From contig MNCI01003042.1 in the NCBI GenBank assembly GCA_015680685.1, positions 710-64,709 of the forward strand: DNA of 64,000 bases, in the 5' to 3' direction. Both the position numbers and the translations under genes were made by a program. Below are positions 32,961 to 44,723 of the stretch, one piece after another (positions within the stretch are counted from its first letter, which is position 1; each line of letters begins with the position of its first letter). The stretch is from Gnetum montanum (taxonomy: Eukaryota > Streptophyta > Gnetopsida > Gnetales > Gnetaceae). The notes below the pieces were generated by a model. It worked only from the letters and a program-made list of their open reading frames with translations, made no database searches and had not been told where the DNA came from.

Positions 32961-35880
32961 AGTAGAAGCACCCATGGGAAAAAAGAGAATAGCAACAACA
33001 ACAACAAGAGCAAGCCACTAAGGCCACCCATGCCATGGGGCCCCTGAGAGAAGAATTCAAGGTAAAATTTGTCCACCAAATTTCCATTATTGAGACAAAA
33101 TAATCAAAATAATATTAGGCATCAAACCTAGGCCAAACCTAAAGGTTACCTTACTAGAGGCATGTTTAGAGAAGGTCCAAAGCAAGAAGATCCAAAGTTA
33201 AGTTCTTGGAGAACTTAACTTTGGATCCTTCTTAGAGTTCATGCTAGAGGAGGTTTATGCACAGTTGTAGATGCCATAACTATGGCCCATGATTTCCAGC
33301 AATATAGAATGGTACTTGGAAGAAATTTATATCTTCTAAAATAACTGTCAAGGAGATACAATAGTGGAAATTAAAGATATTACTATTTCTAACTTGGTGG
33401 AGAGCATAGCAAAGGCCCTTAGATTGTCCAACATTGGAAAAAAGCACATTGAGGTGTTGACATAGGTAGCCATAGAGATCAAAAAGGAATAAACCTAGCT
33501 TTATTATGAAGTTAACTATAAGGAGTATGGTGATATTACAAAGATATAGAAGATATACTTCAAAATTATGGACTACCATCTCAATCCAATGGTACAACCA
33601 AGCAAGGTTATTATCTTCTCTACAAGGGCATGTACATCTTTGAGTAGGAAGTTCCTTGTCATTCTACCTTAACTCATATTTCTAAAGATTGAAAAAGGGT
33701 TTAAAGAAAATGAGAAGGATGGAAAGACACTCCTCTTTTCTTATCTAATTAGAAAGCTATGCAAAAGGGGAGGAATAGCATGCTACTTCAATGATACATT
33801 CTGTAGGGCCCCTGCCACATCCTAGCAGGAAATGATGAAGGATAAGTTCCTAAAAATTTTAACCAGAAGCAAACCACAAGCATTTCTTCTATAAACATAC
33901 TAAAGAGGGGTGAGATTCCCTGAAAACATTTTATGTAGTCACTTTGCTTTTATGTTTGAGCCTTTCTCTTGATTTGTTCCTTTTAGTCTCTCTGTCTTTC
34001 CATCTTTTCTTTAGCTGCACGAGATCTTGCTTAAAATTTTAAGTACCCTAAAATTTTAACCACCTCCTCCATCAACAACAACTAAAAAATGATTGAAATA
34101 ACAACAAAAACATATTGCTTAAGGAAACTTAGGAAAAGGATGTAGCAAAAAGCCTTTGAAAGTAGTCGTGATGGTGAGTCATTGGGGTATGATCCATCCA
34201 TGAGATATCTCAATGAAGTCACCAAGACTATCAACTAGCTAATAGATGACTTAAGCAACTTGTTCTCTATGTAAAGGAATTAGGTTTCTCTTCTCACTAA
34301 CCCTAGCACATGCAAGGTTATGGTGTCCATCCATGGGAAGCAATTGCCCAAAATCTCTAAGAACACTACAAATTTCTTAGTCATGTTGAAGAAAGGGAAA
34401 AATGCAATAGTCATGGTGATGTCATACAAGGACTAAGAGACAACTATCAATACTGTTATTAATAGAATTAAAGAAGCCCTAAGTGCTCTTATAACATTCA
34501 TTTGAGACATTGCTACCATGGTAGATATCCAAGTATTTGTAGGAGCTAGGAGTAGGGGAATGAGCATAGCATAATACCAAGAAATGCTAGAATGATTGGT
34601 CAGAGAAAGGTAATCAATTTTGAAGATTTTTAACATCTTAGAATATATATCAACAACCCAAACACATCTACTAGAGATAACAAGCAGTCTTCTTGGTGCA
34701 TAAGTACAACTTAAGAAAGCTATCAACATCCATCAAAGATTGGTAGTGGAGGTTACAAAATTCAAAGCCCAGCTAGAACTTATAAGAGATAAAGCTTTTC
34801 ATTAACTTAAACAAAAACTGAAGGAGACCAAGAATGCCAAAAATCTTGTAATCCAAGAAGCATCATTATCAAAAATAATGTTTACTATAATAAGTAGTGA
34901 TCTCCTAAACATGCATAGAGAAAATAAACTTCTAGCCAAGGAGAACTAATATCTATAGAAACCTAAGGCTTAAAAAGAGAAATTGCTGAAGTACATTAGA
35001 CAATAACAAAAACAACTCACTAGGGTAAATGAAGATGTTAGGAGGTTGGCTACTAAGAATAGGAATCTCTTGATGGAGGAGGTATTGACCATTTTCTAGA
35101 AGACCACCATTAAGATTGCCACCTAGAAGAATGAGGGCTTAAAGTGCAAGAAGATAAAAAAATCATTATAGGTTGAAATGCAAAAGAAGGTAAATGAAAA
35201 GGAGATAATTCTAGCATACACTAAGATGAATGATGTCCTCTAAAAACTCTAGTAAAGAGATAGTGCATAACAATCCATCTTTAATAGACTGGATACATAC
35301 AATAAAGTAGAGATCTACCTAAAAAAGTTACACATAGAAGAGATGATGTAATATATGGAGTTAATAAACCTCCATTAGGCAAACCTAGTGATGTTAATTG
35401 ATGGGTGACTATAGTAAAATTGGAGAAATAAGTGATTACTTCCTACCTCCTTTATGAGGCAAACTTCAAGCTCCATAAGAAAACAAAGTAGAAGCTAGAA
35501 GTGGCTAATGCAGATCTTGAATTTCTCAAGAGATTTTGAAGATCAAAGATCGATTACTAAGAACTTGATGAGAAGAATGACTAATCACTAGGAGAAACAA
35601 AACCTTGTGCAAATGTTTGATATCAAATGAAAGTAATTCGTAGCCTAGTTTATAAAAGCAAAAGAGATGTTTCCAACCCTACCTTATCCATGGAATGTAC
35701 CAACACTAGCCATTCTAGGTGATGCTACCTAGACCATCAATGACCCAAGGAGCATGGAAGATAAGATGAAGTTACTATTGAACACCTTCAAGTTTTCAAA
35801 AATAATAATAGTAGTTTCAAGGTAGCCAAGGCCACCAATAAGTCTAGGACATGAGTAGAGACCACTAGAGTCATAGGAGC
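32961..35880 (+). pseudogene. ORF3 of element E
   Basis: A possible start is the ATG near 32970 (MGKKRIATTTTRAS). The globular domain at 33210-33790 includes SSNIEWYLEEIY, VEIKDITISNLVESIAKAL, YFKIMDYHLNPMVQPSKVIIF and LLFSYLIRKLCKRGG. It is closest to F (FKIVSYHLNPMVRPSKITAF), so E and F share one ORF3 lineage and D and C another. Coiled coils span about 34740-35560. The C-terminal MFPTLPYPWNVP and INDPRSMEDKMKLLL lie near 35670-35800. Numerous stops. Confidence 0.65.
33189..33227. repeat. Perfect 18-bp inverted repeat, 3-nt loop
   Basis: GATCCAAAGTTAAGTTCT, loop TGG, then its exact reverse complement. The right arm corresponds to normal ORF3 sequence (ELNFGPF in F); the left arm is extra. 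Confidence 0.85.
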
Positions 35881-36111
35881 CTCTACATCCTCGCATAGTT
35901 TTAAGATTCGATCTTGACCATATTTGTATAGGAATAACTAGTCCATTCTTATAGTATCTCCAATTTTGATGGATTTAATTATAAGCACTCAAACATTTTG
36001 TAATATGACACTCATAGTTTATTAAAATGTTACTTAGTCAATAGTTTAGTTCCATACTTCCCAATTTTATAAACTTGATCCTACTTTTATCACTCAAGAA
36101 CAAGTTTTCAG

Positions 36112-36126
36112 TCAATCGTGGATGTA
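36112..36126 (+). promoter_or_regulatory. Polypurine tract position of element E
   Basis: TCAATCGTGGATGTA precedes the LTR tip TGATGAAG and is a decayed form of GTCGTGGGGGTA in F. Confidence 0.5.
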
Positions 36127-36874
36127 TGATGAAGTATAAATAAGCATGATACTTTGATGGGCATGTTTCAACGTAACTCTATTAATGCATCCCCATTGAT
36201 GGATCTTATGATGCATTAACATTGTCTAATCTTTTACTTGTATAAATGAGCACACCATCCACATTTTATGGACCTTTGGTCATTCTTATAGCTAGATTCT
36301 TGTAGTTTCATCCTATAGGACTTAGTCCAATTTTCCTTTAAGTGCCTAAAGCATGGATAGAATTAATTGAATGGAGTTTTATTTGAGTGCATGATGTAGC
36401 TAAACACAACTACATGTCAGTAATAAAATTAAAATTCATTTCTTCTACTGTAATACTTGAAATAACAAATAGTTTATTTTTAACACTTTACTTTCTAGCA
36501 CTTAGATAATTACTATTTTATTTCATAATTGTGTACAATCACTTTGAACATAAAATATTAATATTTGGTCATCCCAGCAGTTGATACTTGGTACACCAAG
36601 TAATAACCATTTGGTAACATAGTAACAGTAGTATAAGTTCATAATGCAAATGGATAATGAGAATGGATGCTTCACGTGTAGGCTAGTTTAGGTTACTCTT
36701 AGTTGATACTTAACTATATCCATTAAGCTACAAAAGTGATGATCAAGAAAGAACCAAAAATGTCATGCTTAATTATCTAGGATACTGTTAGCCTAAGGTT
36801 CCATGAAATTCAACCGAATCATGTTTACATGCTTGTGATTTGTACAGTTAAGCATAGGAAGCTCTTGCTACTCA
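36127..36874 (+). repeat. 3' LTR of element E
   Basis: It starts TGATGAAGTATAAATAAG and aligns with 23332-24088 (CTTTGGTCATTCTTATAGC, ACTTTGAACATAAAATATTA and others). The last bases read CTACTCA. The U3 repeat words (ATTAACAT, GATGCATTAACA) are diverged from those of the 5' copy. Confidence 0.75.
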
Positions 36875-36879
36875 AATAT

Positions 36880-38290
36880 TGTTAAGAACATCAAATATTG
36901 TTAAGTGTCTTTAATATTGTTAAGTGTCTTTATTTTCATTTGAACAAAAAAATAACTATACCTGCTTGAAATTTATAAAGTTAAAAAGTAATGCAATAAT
37001 TAGCTTGAGGAATGTTGTCATTTTATTTTGTACGCCTCCAAACCTTATGGTAGACAACCCTTGATCTCACACCTTAGGTACTTAGCCCTTAAGGTAAGGT
37101 GCCTAGAATAGTCTAATTAAAGCTAAATCACCCTAAGAGTTAAAGAATGTCAAAAGAGAGAAGAAAAAAAATATGCAAGTAATAATTAAAACTTTAATTA
37201 ACTTTAAAATAATAAATCCTTTTTTATTCTTGTTGAAACAAATAAACAATGCTGAGAAGGGAAGGTGCTCAAGTATCCATAGATGAATACTATAATCATC
37301 AATTCCTAAAAGTTGTAGATTCTCAAGATAATGTAATGAGTCCCCTTTCTTCTACATGGGGTAGAAGGGTATTTATATAAGTTTAAAGGTAAAATTTTTC
37401 CAATTTGTAATTTTTAAATAAACTATGACTTTATAAGCCTTTTCTAAACTTTAAAGAAATTAACTTTAAAACAGAAAGGTTTTAGTTTTCTTTATTTTTG
37501 AAAAAAAAATAATTTTTAAAAAGAAACATTATCAAGTTTTTAAAAAAATTTGATTCTATTCTTTGTTTTTTGTTTTTTTTCAAATTTGGGAACTCTAAAA
37601 ATAAATTATTATTTTTATTTTTTAAAATTTATTTTTATTTTTTTAATGTTGATTTCAAGGTTTCTAGGATGCTTGCAAAATGAGAAACATGCTAACTTTA
37701 GCATTTTAGCATTTTGCCTTATTTTGACATTTGATGTAATCAACGTAATCATAGTATGATCCTTAAGCATAATGGCCCAACATGATCATTCAACGTGATC
37801 ATTTTTGGGATTGTAACTTGATGCTTTTGAGAAAATTATCTCAAATATGATTACACCAACATGATCATGCCAACATGTTGCTTCAACATGATCCACTAAC
37901 GTGTTATTTTAAGATGCCACCAACATGATCCTGCCTGCTTCAACATGATCCACTAACGTGTTATTTTAAGATGCCAATGTAATGCATTTTAGATGACCAT
38001 CTCAATTTTGATTGCTCCAAATTGTTAGCTTAGCATGATCACAAGTATAACATCTTTTAAAATAGTGCTTTAAAATGTTCATCTAGAAATCATTCCAATT
38101 GCACTTTGATTTCAATAGATGAATAGTTCTTTATTAGAGTTTAGAGCATTCTAGGGGCAAGGGTATAGCCAAATTTTTTATCTAAGGGCATTTTAAGTGG
38201 ATTTTAGGAATGTGAACCCCACAAAACAAAATGTTGAAACTATAATGCTCAAACATTGAAAGATCTCAAAATTTAATGAATATTTAATAC
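36880..38290 (-). repeat. Possible solo LTR of another family
   Basis: No coding sequence. On the minus strand a TATA-like TTATATAAATACCC lies at about 37369-37382. Some 360-600 bp upstream is an array of CAACATGATC/CAACGTGATC words (37741-37970). This is the promoter-plus-U3-array pattern seen in the LTRs here, but no partner, tips or duplication are identified. Two tandem copies of AATATTGTTAAG-type words (36876-36930) flank it on the left. Confidence 0.3.
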
Positions 38291-38671
38291 CAATGATGTT
38301 TTTAGGCCACAATTTTAGATGTTTCAACTATAAGCTTATGTTATATAATAAACATATACTAATAAGCTTATAATATAACTTATATAGTTTTAGCTTACAT
38401 AAACTATTATAATCTTATCAGGTTATTTAAGTTTATAATAAAGTTATAACCTTGTAGAAGCTTTTAAATATATAAGATCATAGCATAAACTTGGTATAAT
38501 TATATAATAAAATTGTATATGTGTGCATAGATAATAAGTATAGTTTATGTTAATAAATGTAATATAAGGTTATTATTGTGAATTATAATTCCATATTTAT
38601 TATTATTACTACTATGTTATGATATAAGGTAACTTTTAATTATAAACATTGGATAAGTTTACAAGGGTTGC
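38291..38671 (+). repeat. AT-rich repeat, left half, split by element F
   Basis: TTATATAA/AGCTTACATAAA-type words align with 58740-58830. The repeat continues across the insertion of F at 51726. No gene. Confidence 0.55.
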
Positions 38672-39603
38672 TGATGAGCGGCTAGGTACCACTACGCCCA
38701 ACCATAAGAATCACGAGCATTTACACGTGACCTGGTCGAATTCCGTAGACTGTAAGTACTTAACATACACCAGACTCTAACCAATGAAACTTTGGGTTAA
38801 AACGGTCATTGTCTTCCTAATCTCACTTGTGATGTTCCGTTTACGATGGTTAAGTGAGACTAAGGCTAATGATTTTTATAGCTTTTTGCATATCTTTTGG
38901 CGGCTAATTTAAGGTATGAAAGGTAAGGAATAAACTATGATCTAATCTCTAATTATCCTAACTTGTATTCTAACTATTCCTAGCATAAGTATCCGGTCCC
39001 ATCTTCCAAGCACGTTCTGAGCATCTCCTAACACTTCTGGGCTACCAGACGTTAAGCGTCACTAGGTTTACCAAGTGTTTGATTTACGTTCGAGATGGTC
39101 GTACTTAAGGCCTTTACGAACTATGAATGAATAATAATGATTAAAATAATAATAACAGAAACTTAAGTAATTAACATGTAACTAGCAAAGCATAAATATA
39201 TTAAACTACTAAATGCATAAAATAGCTAAGTCCAAATACTGCAAGGAATGCTTGAATAGTTCGTCTTTATTGTCGTCATGCCAATGGGCTCAAATACATC
39301 AACACTCGAATAAAAAGCTGATCACTTTTCTTACACATGCTGCGGGCACTTGGAAAATATTCTATCTTCTGCAGGAACAAACTGCAAGAGCTTCACTACA
39401 ACTAACTAAAAGATGCCTAAATGAGGTGGAAGGCCCTCTTATTTATAGGCCGAGAAAGGTGACTATGTAAACAGGGCCACATCGATGGGGGAAGGCCACG
39501 TCAACAGGCCCACGTCAACGCGGTTGGCCACGTTGATGCGGCCGCATATACGCAGCCCCGTATACGTGGCCCGGCCGATGCAGGACTCAAAGACACTTCA
39601 TCA
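38672..39603 (-). repeat. 3' LTR of element F
   Basis: Plus-strand tips are TGATGAG at 38672 and TTCATCA ending at 39603. On the minus strand a GCCTATAAATAAGAG TATA box lies at about 39435-39450. Upstream is a GC-rich U3 array (39470-39580) with GCCACGTCAAC and GTATACGTGGCC words. Confidence 0.9.
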
Positions 39604-39620
39604 TACCCCCACGACTGAGC
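39604..39620 (-). promoter_or_regulatory. Polypurine tract of element F
   Basis: The minus strand reads GCTCAGTCGTGGGGGTA directly before the 3' LTR tip TGATGA. Confidence 0.75.
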
Positions 39621-39854
39621 AAAAACTTGTCCTCGAGTTACTATACAAATTGGAAGGTATGGATTCTTATTTGCAACACAAATAACTAAAACACATACAT
39701 CACGCACACAGGACACAACATGAATTTGACCAAGTGCCCGAGTTATAGAGGAGAACAAATCACAAAAATGGCTGTGTTCAAAGACAAAATTGAACGCCTC
39801 GCTGATCCTGGAGCCTCTGTTGTGTAGAATGATGCACAAAATTGCTGGAGAGGA

Positions 39855-42700
39855 TCACACTGTCCCTTGGGGCGGTGGTTCTAACAGACCTTCTCCAGCC
39901 TCTAGCCCATGTGTTGGTGGCGACACGAATGACAGTTGTCTTGCGGTAGCTGCGACTTCTGGAGGTAGTTGGAAAGCCTCCAAGAGAACCCTCATCTTTT
40001 CTTCTTTGCTTCTGGGGTCATTCACAGTCCAGGCAGCTTCTCCAATGTGTGCTAGAGCTGGAACTTCCCAAGGGCATGGCAACGTTAGAAAGAGTTCTTT
40101 TAGATTGACAAACCAAGTTGCGAATTGCTTACGTTCGATGTCGAACACTCGAATTGATGCCTGCAGCTGCTGGTAGTCATTCATTCTTTGGGCCAAGTCC
40201 TCCATGACTATATGTTGTCCTTCAAAGCTTGGGTGGAGGACCTCGAGTTCGGTGTTTGCTATTGCCAGCTTCTGTTTTGTTGCCTTGTGCGCCTGGAACT
40301 CACCCTTGTATAAGGAATACGAGGCGGCCACTTGCTTTTCGAATTCTGACCATGGTCTTCTAGTTGTGAGCATAGCTAGGTTTGCATATCAAAGATTGGC
40401 CAATTCCATGTATTCTGTCATCTCCTCGATTTGCAGCTCCTTTAGGCAGATTTTTACTTTGTTGTAGGCATTCAACCCATCAAAGATAGATGGCCATACA
40501 TTGCCTCCCTCTTGAAGCTGCTGGAGCACTTGGTTCATCTTGGCTTTGGCTACTTGAATGTACTTCTCTTTTACCTCCTTCTGCAATCCCTCTTGGTCTC
40601 TGTAATAATTTTTGACTCTTTCAAATTTCAGGGCCTCATTTTTCCAAGTGGAAATCTCGATTGCAGACTTCTATCGCAATGCCCGAACCTCCTCCATTGA
40701 CAAATTTCAATTTTCAATTGCCAACCTTCTTATGTCTACATTCACCCTAGCTAGCTCCTCCTACTGTTGGTGGATAAAATATCTCATGTGTTCATTCTCC
40801 GTACCAACATTACGTAGGCGATGAACTTCCGCGGCTAGTTGCACGTTCTCCTGGCGAACCTCCACCAAGTCCTTCTCTAAGTGATACGCTCGGGCGTCTG
40901 CTATGGACTTGTCGAGGATCGCTGTCTTTCGTTCATCCTCAATGACCTAAAGTTTAAGCTAAAGCTGTTGAAAAGCTTCATCTCTGGTGATTTCGTGATC
41001 TAGGATGGCTGGATCGGCAAGCTGGGCTCTTAATTGGGCTACCTCTATTGCCAAGCGCTGACAAGCATCTTGAGCAGCTTCTAGTTGCCCTTCCAAGATG
41101 ATGCTCTTGCCCCTTACCGATAGCAGCTCTAACTGGGTTGCAATGATGTTGTCCAGAAGGTCAAAGACATCCCAAAGCGGTTGCCTGGTTCCCACCAGTC
41201 GGTCCAACAGCTCTTCATGTTGGGCTACGTCAATCTGGCTATGCGAAGTTTGGCAAACACCTGTACATCTTAAAGTCCATGAATGTTTGGTATAGGTGCT
41301 GCCGATGCATTAAGAGCAGTAGCAATTGTGTCAGCAACCACTTCGGCCACAACTTCTTATCCTTGGTGCTGCATCACCAGGATCGTCGCCCCTTCACCAT
41401 CTTCCAAGCAGACCAAGAAGGCATCAGCATTCCCTAAGATTTTAGGGAATAACTATTGGGTTGAGGTTGATACATCTCGGATGCTCGGATCTATTCTGGT
41501 TGGGACTTGTGCTCGAGTAGTGGATAAGATTGGCCCTGCCCTTTCAAGCAAGCTAACTGATTGAGCCACTTGCTCTAGGTGGCTCATGGCAAGGCGATAG
41601 ACCGAAGGATCTTCTCCTCCACCAGTCCTGCCAGATTACTCTTGCTGACTCAAGAGCGTTTCCCAAATCTCACAGAGGTATTCTACTATTTTTTGCGAGC
41701 TCAGCTGCATTGTTTGTGCAGGTGGTGGAGGTGGTTGCTACTCCTCCTCTGTCTGTGTGGCAGCAGGAGTTTTGTCTTTCATCATCTCTCGCGACGAGGC
41801 AATTGGGATGTGCCGGAGTGCATCGTTGAAATATTGTGCTCTCCCTGCCCATTTGCACAATTTCCGAATTAGGCAGGAAAAATGGGAGAGCTCATCTTCC
41901 ACATTCGTTCTTAGTGAACCTTTTTTCAATTTCCAGAAACAATAGCTATGGAAGACTCATGGGAAATTTCCCACTCAAGGCGACACACACACGAGCGGAG
42001 AAGGCTGTGATTTTGCTAGGTCTTACCATTGGGTTTAGGTGGTAAGACACGATTTTAAAGTACACTCTCTCTACCGTGGTCAAGGAGCCGAATTCCTTGC
42101 GCTCTACACCATAGCACCATTGGGTCCATTGCGCTTTTACCTCTAGATCGGCGTGTTTTGGAATTTCTGCCACATCTGCCCCAGTTTTAGGCAACCCTAG
42201 AGCTTGCACTATCGCCTCTGAAGAGTAAGAGACATAAATGTCTTTGATCCTTACTCTTGACCCTGGTTGCCGATTCATCCAGAAGAGATAGGTTTCTCCT
42301 AAGTACCACTCACCATTGGTTGTGATGATTGGCCACATCGGAGAGGTCTGTAATTGGAGTCTCACATCTTTTGGAGCGTTATCGAGGAATGGTCCAAAAT
42401 TTAACTCTTGGAGGACCGTCCATTGCACCTCGTGTGGCATGATAGCATCAAGGTAGGCTTGGGTCAAGGTGACTTCAAGCCGTGGTGCTATCCCAGGAGT
42501 CTCATCCCCTAGCGATTACACGTCATGAATCTCCTCTTCAAGAATCTGGTGAACAGATTCCACCTCAGGTCTTTCGCGGAAGGGCCCAGTTGCATGAGAG
42601 CCCTTCGCATACTCTGGCTATTGCACACCTCGTCCCCTTCCCGTGCATGGGCGCTTGTCCCTAGGTTGAGACAATCCTTCGTCCCTTGGTTGCCTCGGTT
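39855..42700 (-). pseudogene. ORF3 of element F
   Basis: Roughly 900 codons in four long open pieces with few breaks. The start is unresolved; a basic KRPCTGRGRG segment near 42650 parallels KRPRRGEE in D. The globular domain (42467-41800) includes MPHEVQWTVLQELNFGPFLD, MWPIITTNGEWYLGETYLFW, GSRVRIKDIYVSYSSEAI, WTQWCYG, TVERVYFKIVSYHLNPMV and ACVALSGKF-like wording. Coiled coils (41207-40380) include EGQLEAAQDACQRLAIEVAQ and EMTEYMELANL. The C-terminus (40373-39855) has PWSEFEKQVAASYSLYKGEF, LTLPCPWEVP, DPRSKEEKMRVLLEAF and LEPPPQGTV. There is no membrane span or signal peptide. It resembles PF20167-type plant transposon proteins fused to a long coiled coil; role unknown. Confidence 0.7.
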
Positions 42701-42890
42701 TGGGTATATACTTTCATAAGTAGTTTAAGATGGTCTGTATATACTTTCTCAATTTGACCAAGTTATGTTAATGACACAGGCACACTGTTAAGTTTCCTGA
42801 AGCATTAAGTTAGGGGTTAGGGCCAAGGTTTTTATAATTTAACAAACTAATTAATTAATTAATTAGTTATCGTTACTTTCACAAAGGCAC

Positions 42891-42910
42891 CACACCCCCA
42901 TGACTAAAAG
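42891..42910 (-). promoter_or_regulatory. Second purine motif, in the ORF3 leader of F
   Basis: The minus strand reads CTTTTAGTCATGGGGGTGTG, nearly the polypurine tract word. It lies at the same place as TTAGTCATGGGGGAGG in D (11373) and TTAGTTGTTGGGGGTGC in C (18112). Confidence 0.5.
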
Positions 42911-43057
42911 CATACCTCCAGGTGCTTAAAAGGGCAAGGATCGGTTGATGAGGACTCGCGACGGAATGTAGGTGCATTGGGAAGGGTTAGGCAAAAAAAA
43001 TGGCAAAAAATCCCGTCAGTTTGGACTCCAAATAATGGAAAATGAAGAAGTGCGGTG

Positions 43058-43150
43058 GGGTATATATAGGGGTTAGGCGTTGCGTTGACGGGGCCCCATC
43101 GACACAGGTGTGTTCACTCGTTGACCAGCATTGACCAACCCTTAAAAAGC
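43058..43150 (-). promoter_or_regulatory. Internal U3-like promoter before ORF3, element F
   Basis: On the minus strand, GGTCAACGAG, GTCGATGGGGCCCCGTCAAC and a TATA box CCTATATATACCCC (43058-43072) are arranged as in the LTR of F. There GCGGGCCCGTCGACGTGG and ATCGATGTGG words precede CCTATAAATAAG (51581-51690). Promoter activity is inference. Confidence 0.45.
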
Positions 43151-44690
43151 CTGAAATGATAAATTTGAAACTCCAAATTGGGGCAGTTGAAGCATGTGAG
43201 GGGCCCAGACATGGTCAAGGACATGAGGAAGGTAATTAAACATGAAAAAGAGACAAAAATAGGAGAACAAGACTCAAAAAGAACTCCACAGGCAATAAAT
43301 CAAGCGATGGGACTTGAAAACTAGGCAACCCCGAAATCCAAAGGGTGGGAGGCTTAACAAGTGGGACCAAGGAAATGCAGGTGGGTCCTCCCAAGAGCAG
43401 GTCATAGCCTTAGTAGCCCCTGCAAAGCCCTCAACACCGAGGTCCGTGGGCCCCGAGGCCAAGAAATGGTGCTCACCAGGTAAGACTCCAACCCAAGAGA
43501 TCCCACCAAGGCATGGAAAGCCCATGGATAGCACGACACACTTTCACAACATAAAACAGGTAATGAGGTGAGCGGTAGAGAGAATGGGATGAAGAGAGAG
43601 ACGAGAGAATGGTATTCCATTCATTGGTCACAAGAAACCCCATGTGGAGATGTGGTTAACTGACCTAGTAGAACCGTTCCAAAGTTCAGACCCAAAACCA
43701 TCCACATCCAGTGATATTGCAGTAATAAACAAAGTCCCAACCATCCCCCAAGGAGGCAAGAATGACCTCACAGAGAACCACCACTCCAACAAACATGAGA
43801 AGTAGGAAGTGAAATGGGCCAAAGTTAGAGGGAACCAAGGAAGTCCCATAACTAGTGCATGTGGCCCGAGAGAGGCAGTCTAAGGGGTGTGCTTTGAATT
43901 CCCCCACGATTCATTTTTCTTTTATTTTTTGTGGGGGAACCACACTATGCGAAGACCCATGCGTGTTTGCATGCATCCGACCAAGGGGTGTGCTTTGAAT
44001 CCTCATTTTATTTGTTTTTTTTTTTGTTTTTTTTTTTTTGTTTTTGAATTTTTGAATTTTTCCAGTGAGGACCACACCATGCAAGGTCGGACTGCCTAGA
44101 AGCTTCCATGGAGAGAGACTTGGAGTGGGAGGAAATCTGTAAGGGCACACCGGCAACCCAGGGAACAGAACATAACAACAAATAAAGTGTTCTCCTTGAA
44201 GTCACACCCGATTCAAACCATTAGGCCATCCCTCAGTCTGGAAACTACACAAGTCATACATTAATTAAAATTTTGTTATGGTAAGGGGTTGCATGTGCTC
44301 AACAGAAGGGAAACCATGGAGTGGGTGAATGGGTGGATGACGTGAACTCACTACCAATTTTATGAGTGAAAAGTAGATGTAAAATCCAAAAAGAACCATG
44401 CGAGGGTGGAAACTAGACAACTAGGTAGATGAGTGTACATTACCCATCGCAACGAAAAGCATCCGCGCCAAACCTCTGAAGACAACAAGATGACATATTA
44501 GCAATTACATGAAAAAATAAAACAGTTATAAAGAAATGAAAAATAAGTAAAGAAAGGAAAAAATGTACAAAGAAGTTGCAAACGTATAAACGATAGTGAA
44601 AAACAAAAAAGTGTAAAACAAAAAATGATAAAACAGCAAGGGGTGTAGTGGAATGGATTAGCAGGAATGACGGTCTCCCCCATGACTGGG
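43151..44690 (-). other. Conserved spacer of element F
   Basis: No conserved frame. It opens (44690-44676, minus) with CCCAGTCATGGGGGAG just after the pol stop, followed by a T-rich tract. Block A (44290-44350, GTAGTGAGTTCACGTCATCC on minus) and block B (44183-44207, GGGTGTGACTTCAAGGAGAA) match D, C and E. A local imperfect duplication at 43881-43980 and 43984-44095 repeats GGGGTGTGCTTTGAAT and CCACACYATGC. A poly-T/G tract lies at 44010-44045. Confidence 0.55.
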
Positions 44691-44723
44691 TGGAAAGGAG
44701 GAGACACGAAAAATGGAGTGTGG

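Larger units (their letters stand above)
23332..36874 (+). mobile_element. Element E, family 1 retrotransposon with solo LTR inside
   Basis: Order: LTR (23332-24088), primer site, gag, protease, partial RT, RNase H/integrase, spacer holding a minus-strand solo LTR (30999-31871), ORF3, purine tract, LTR (36127-36874). AATAT occurs at both outer edges (23327-23331 and 36875-36879), a possible target duplication, but tip decay makes the edge uncertain by a few bases. RT is internally deleted at about 27957. Stops are frequent throughout, so the copy is dead. Confidence 0.8.

Noticed and set aside
39790-42045. Several plus-strand open frames of 60-130 codons
   Set aside because: They are antisense shadows of ORF3 of element F, whose minus-strand frames align with three other copies.
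43628-43907. Two 73-codon minus-strand frames rich in Trp, Phe and Leu in the spacer of F
   Set aside because: They overlap each other in different frames and have no counterpart in D, C or E.
44010-44045. Poly-T/G tract as a LINE or SINE poly(A) tail
   Set aside because: It lies within a local imperfect duplication of F's spacer, with no LINE sequence next to it.
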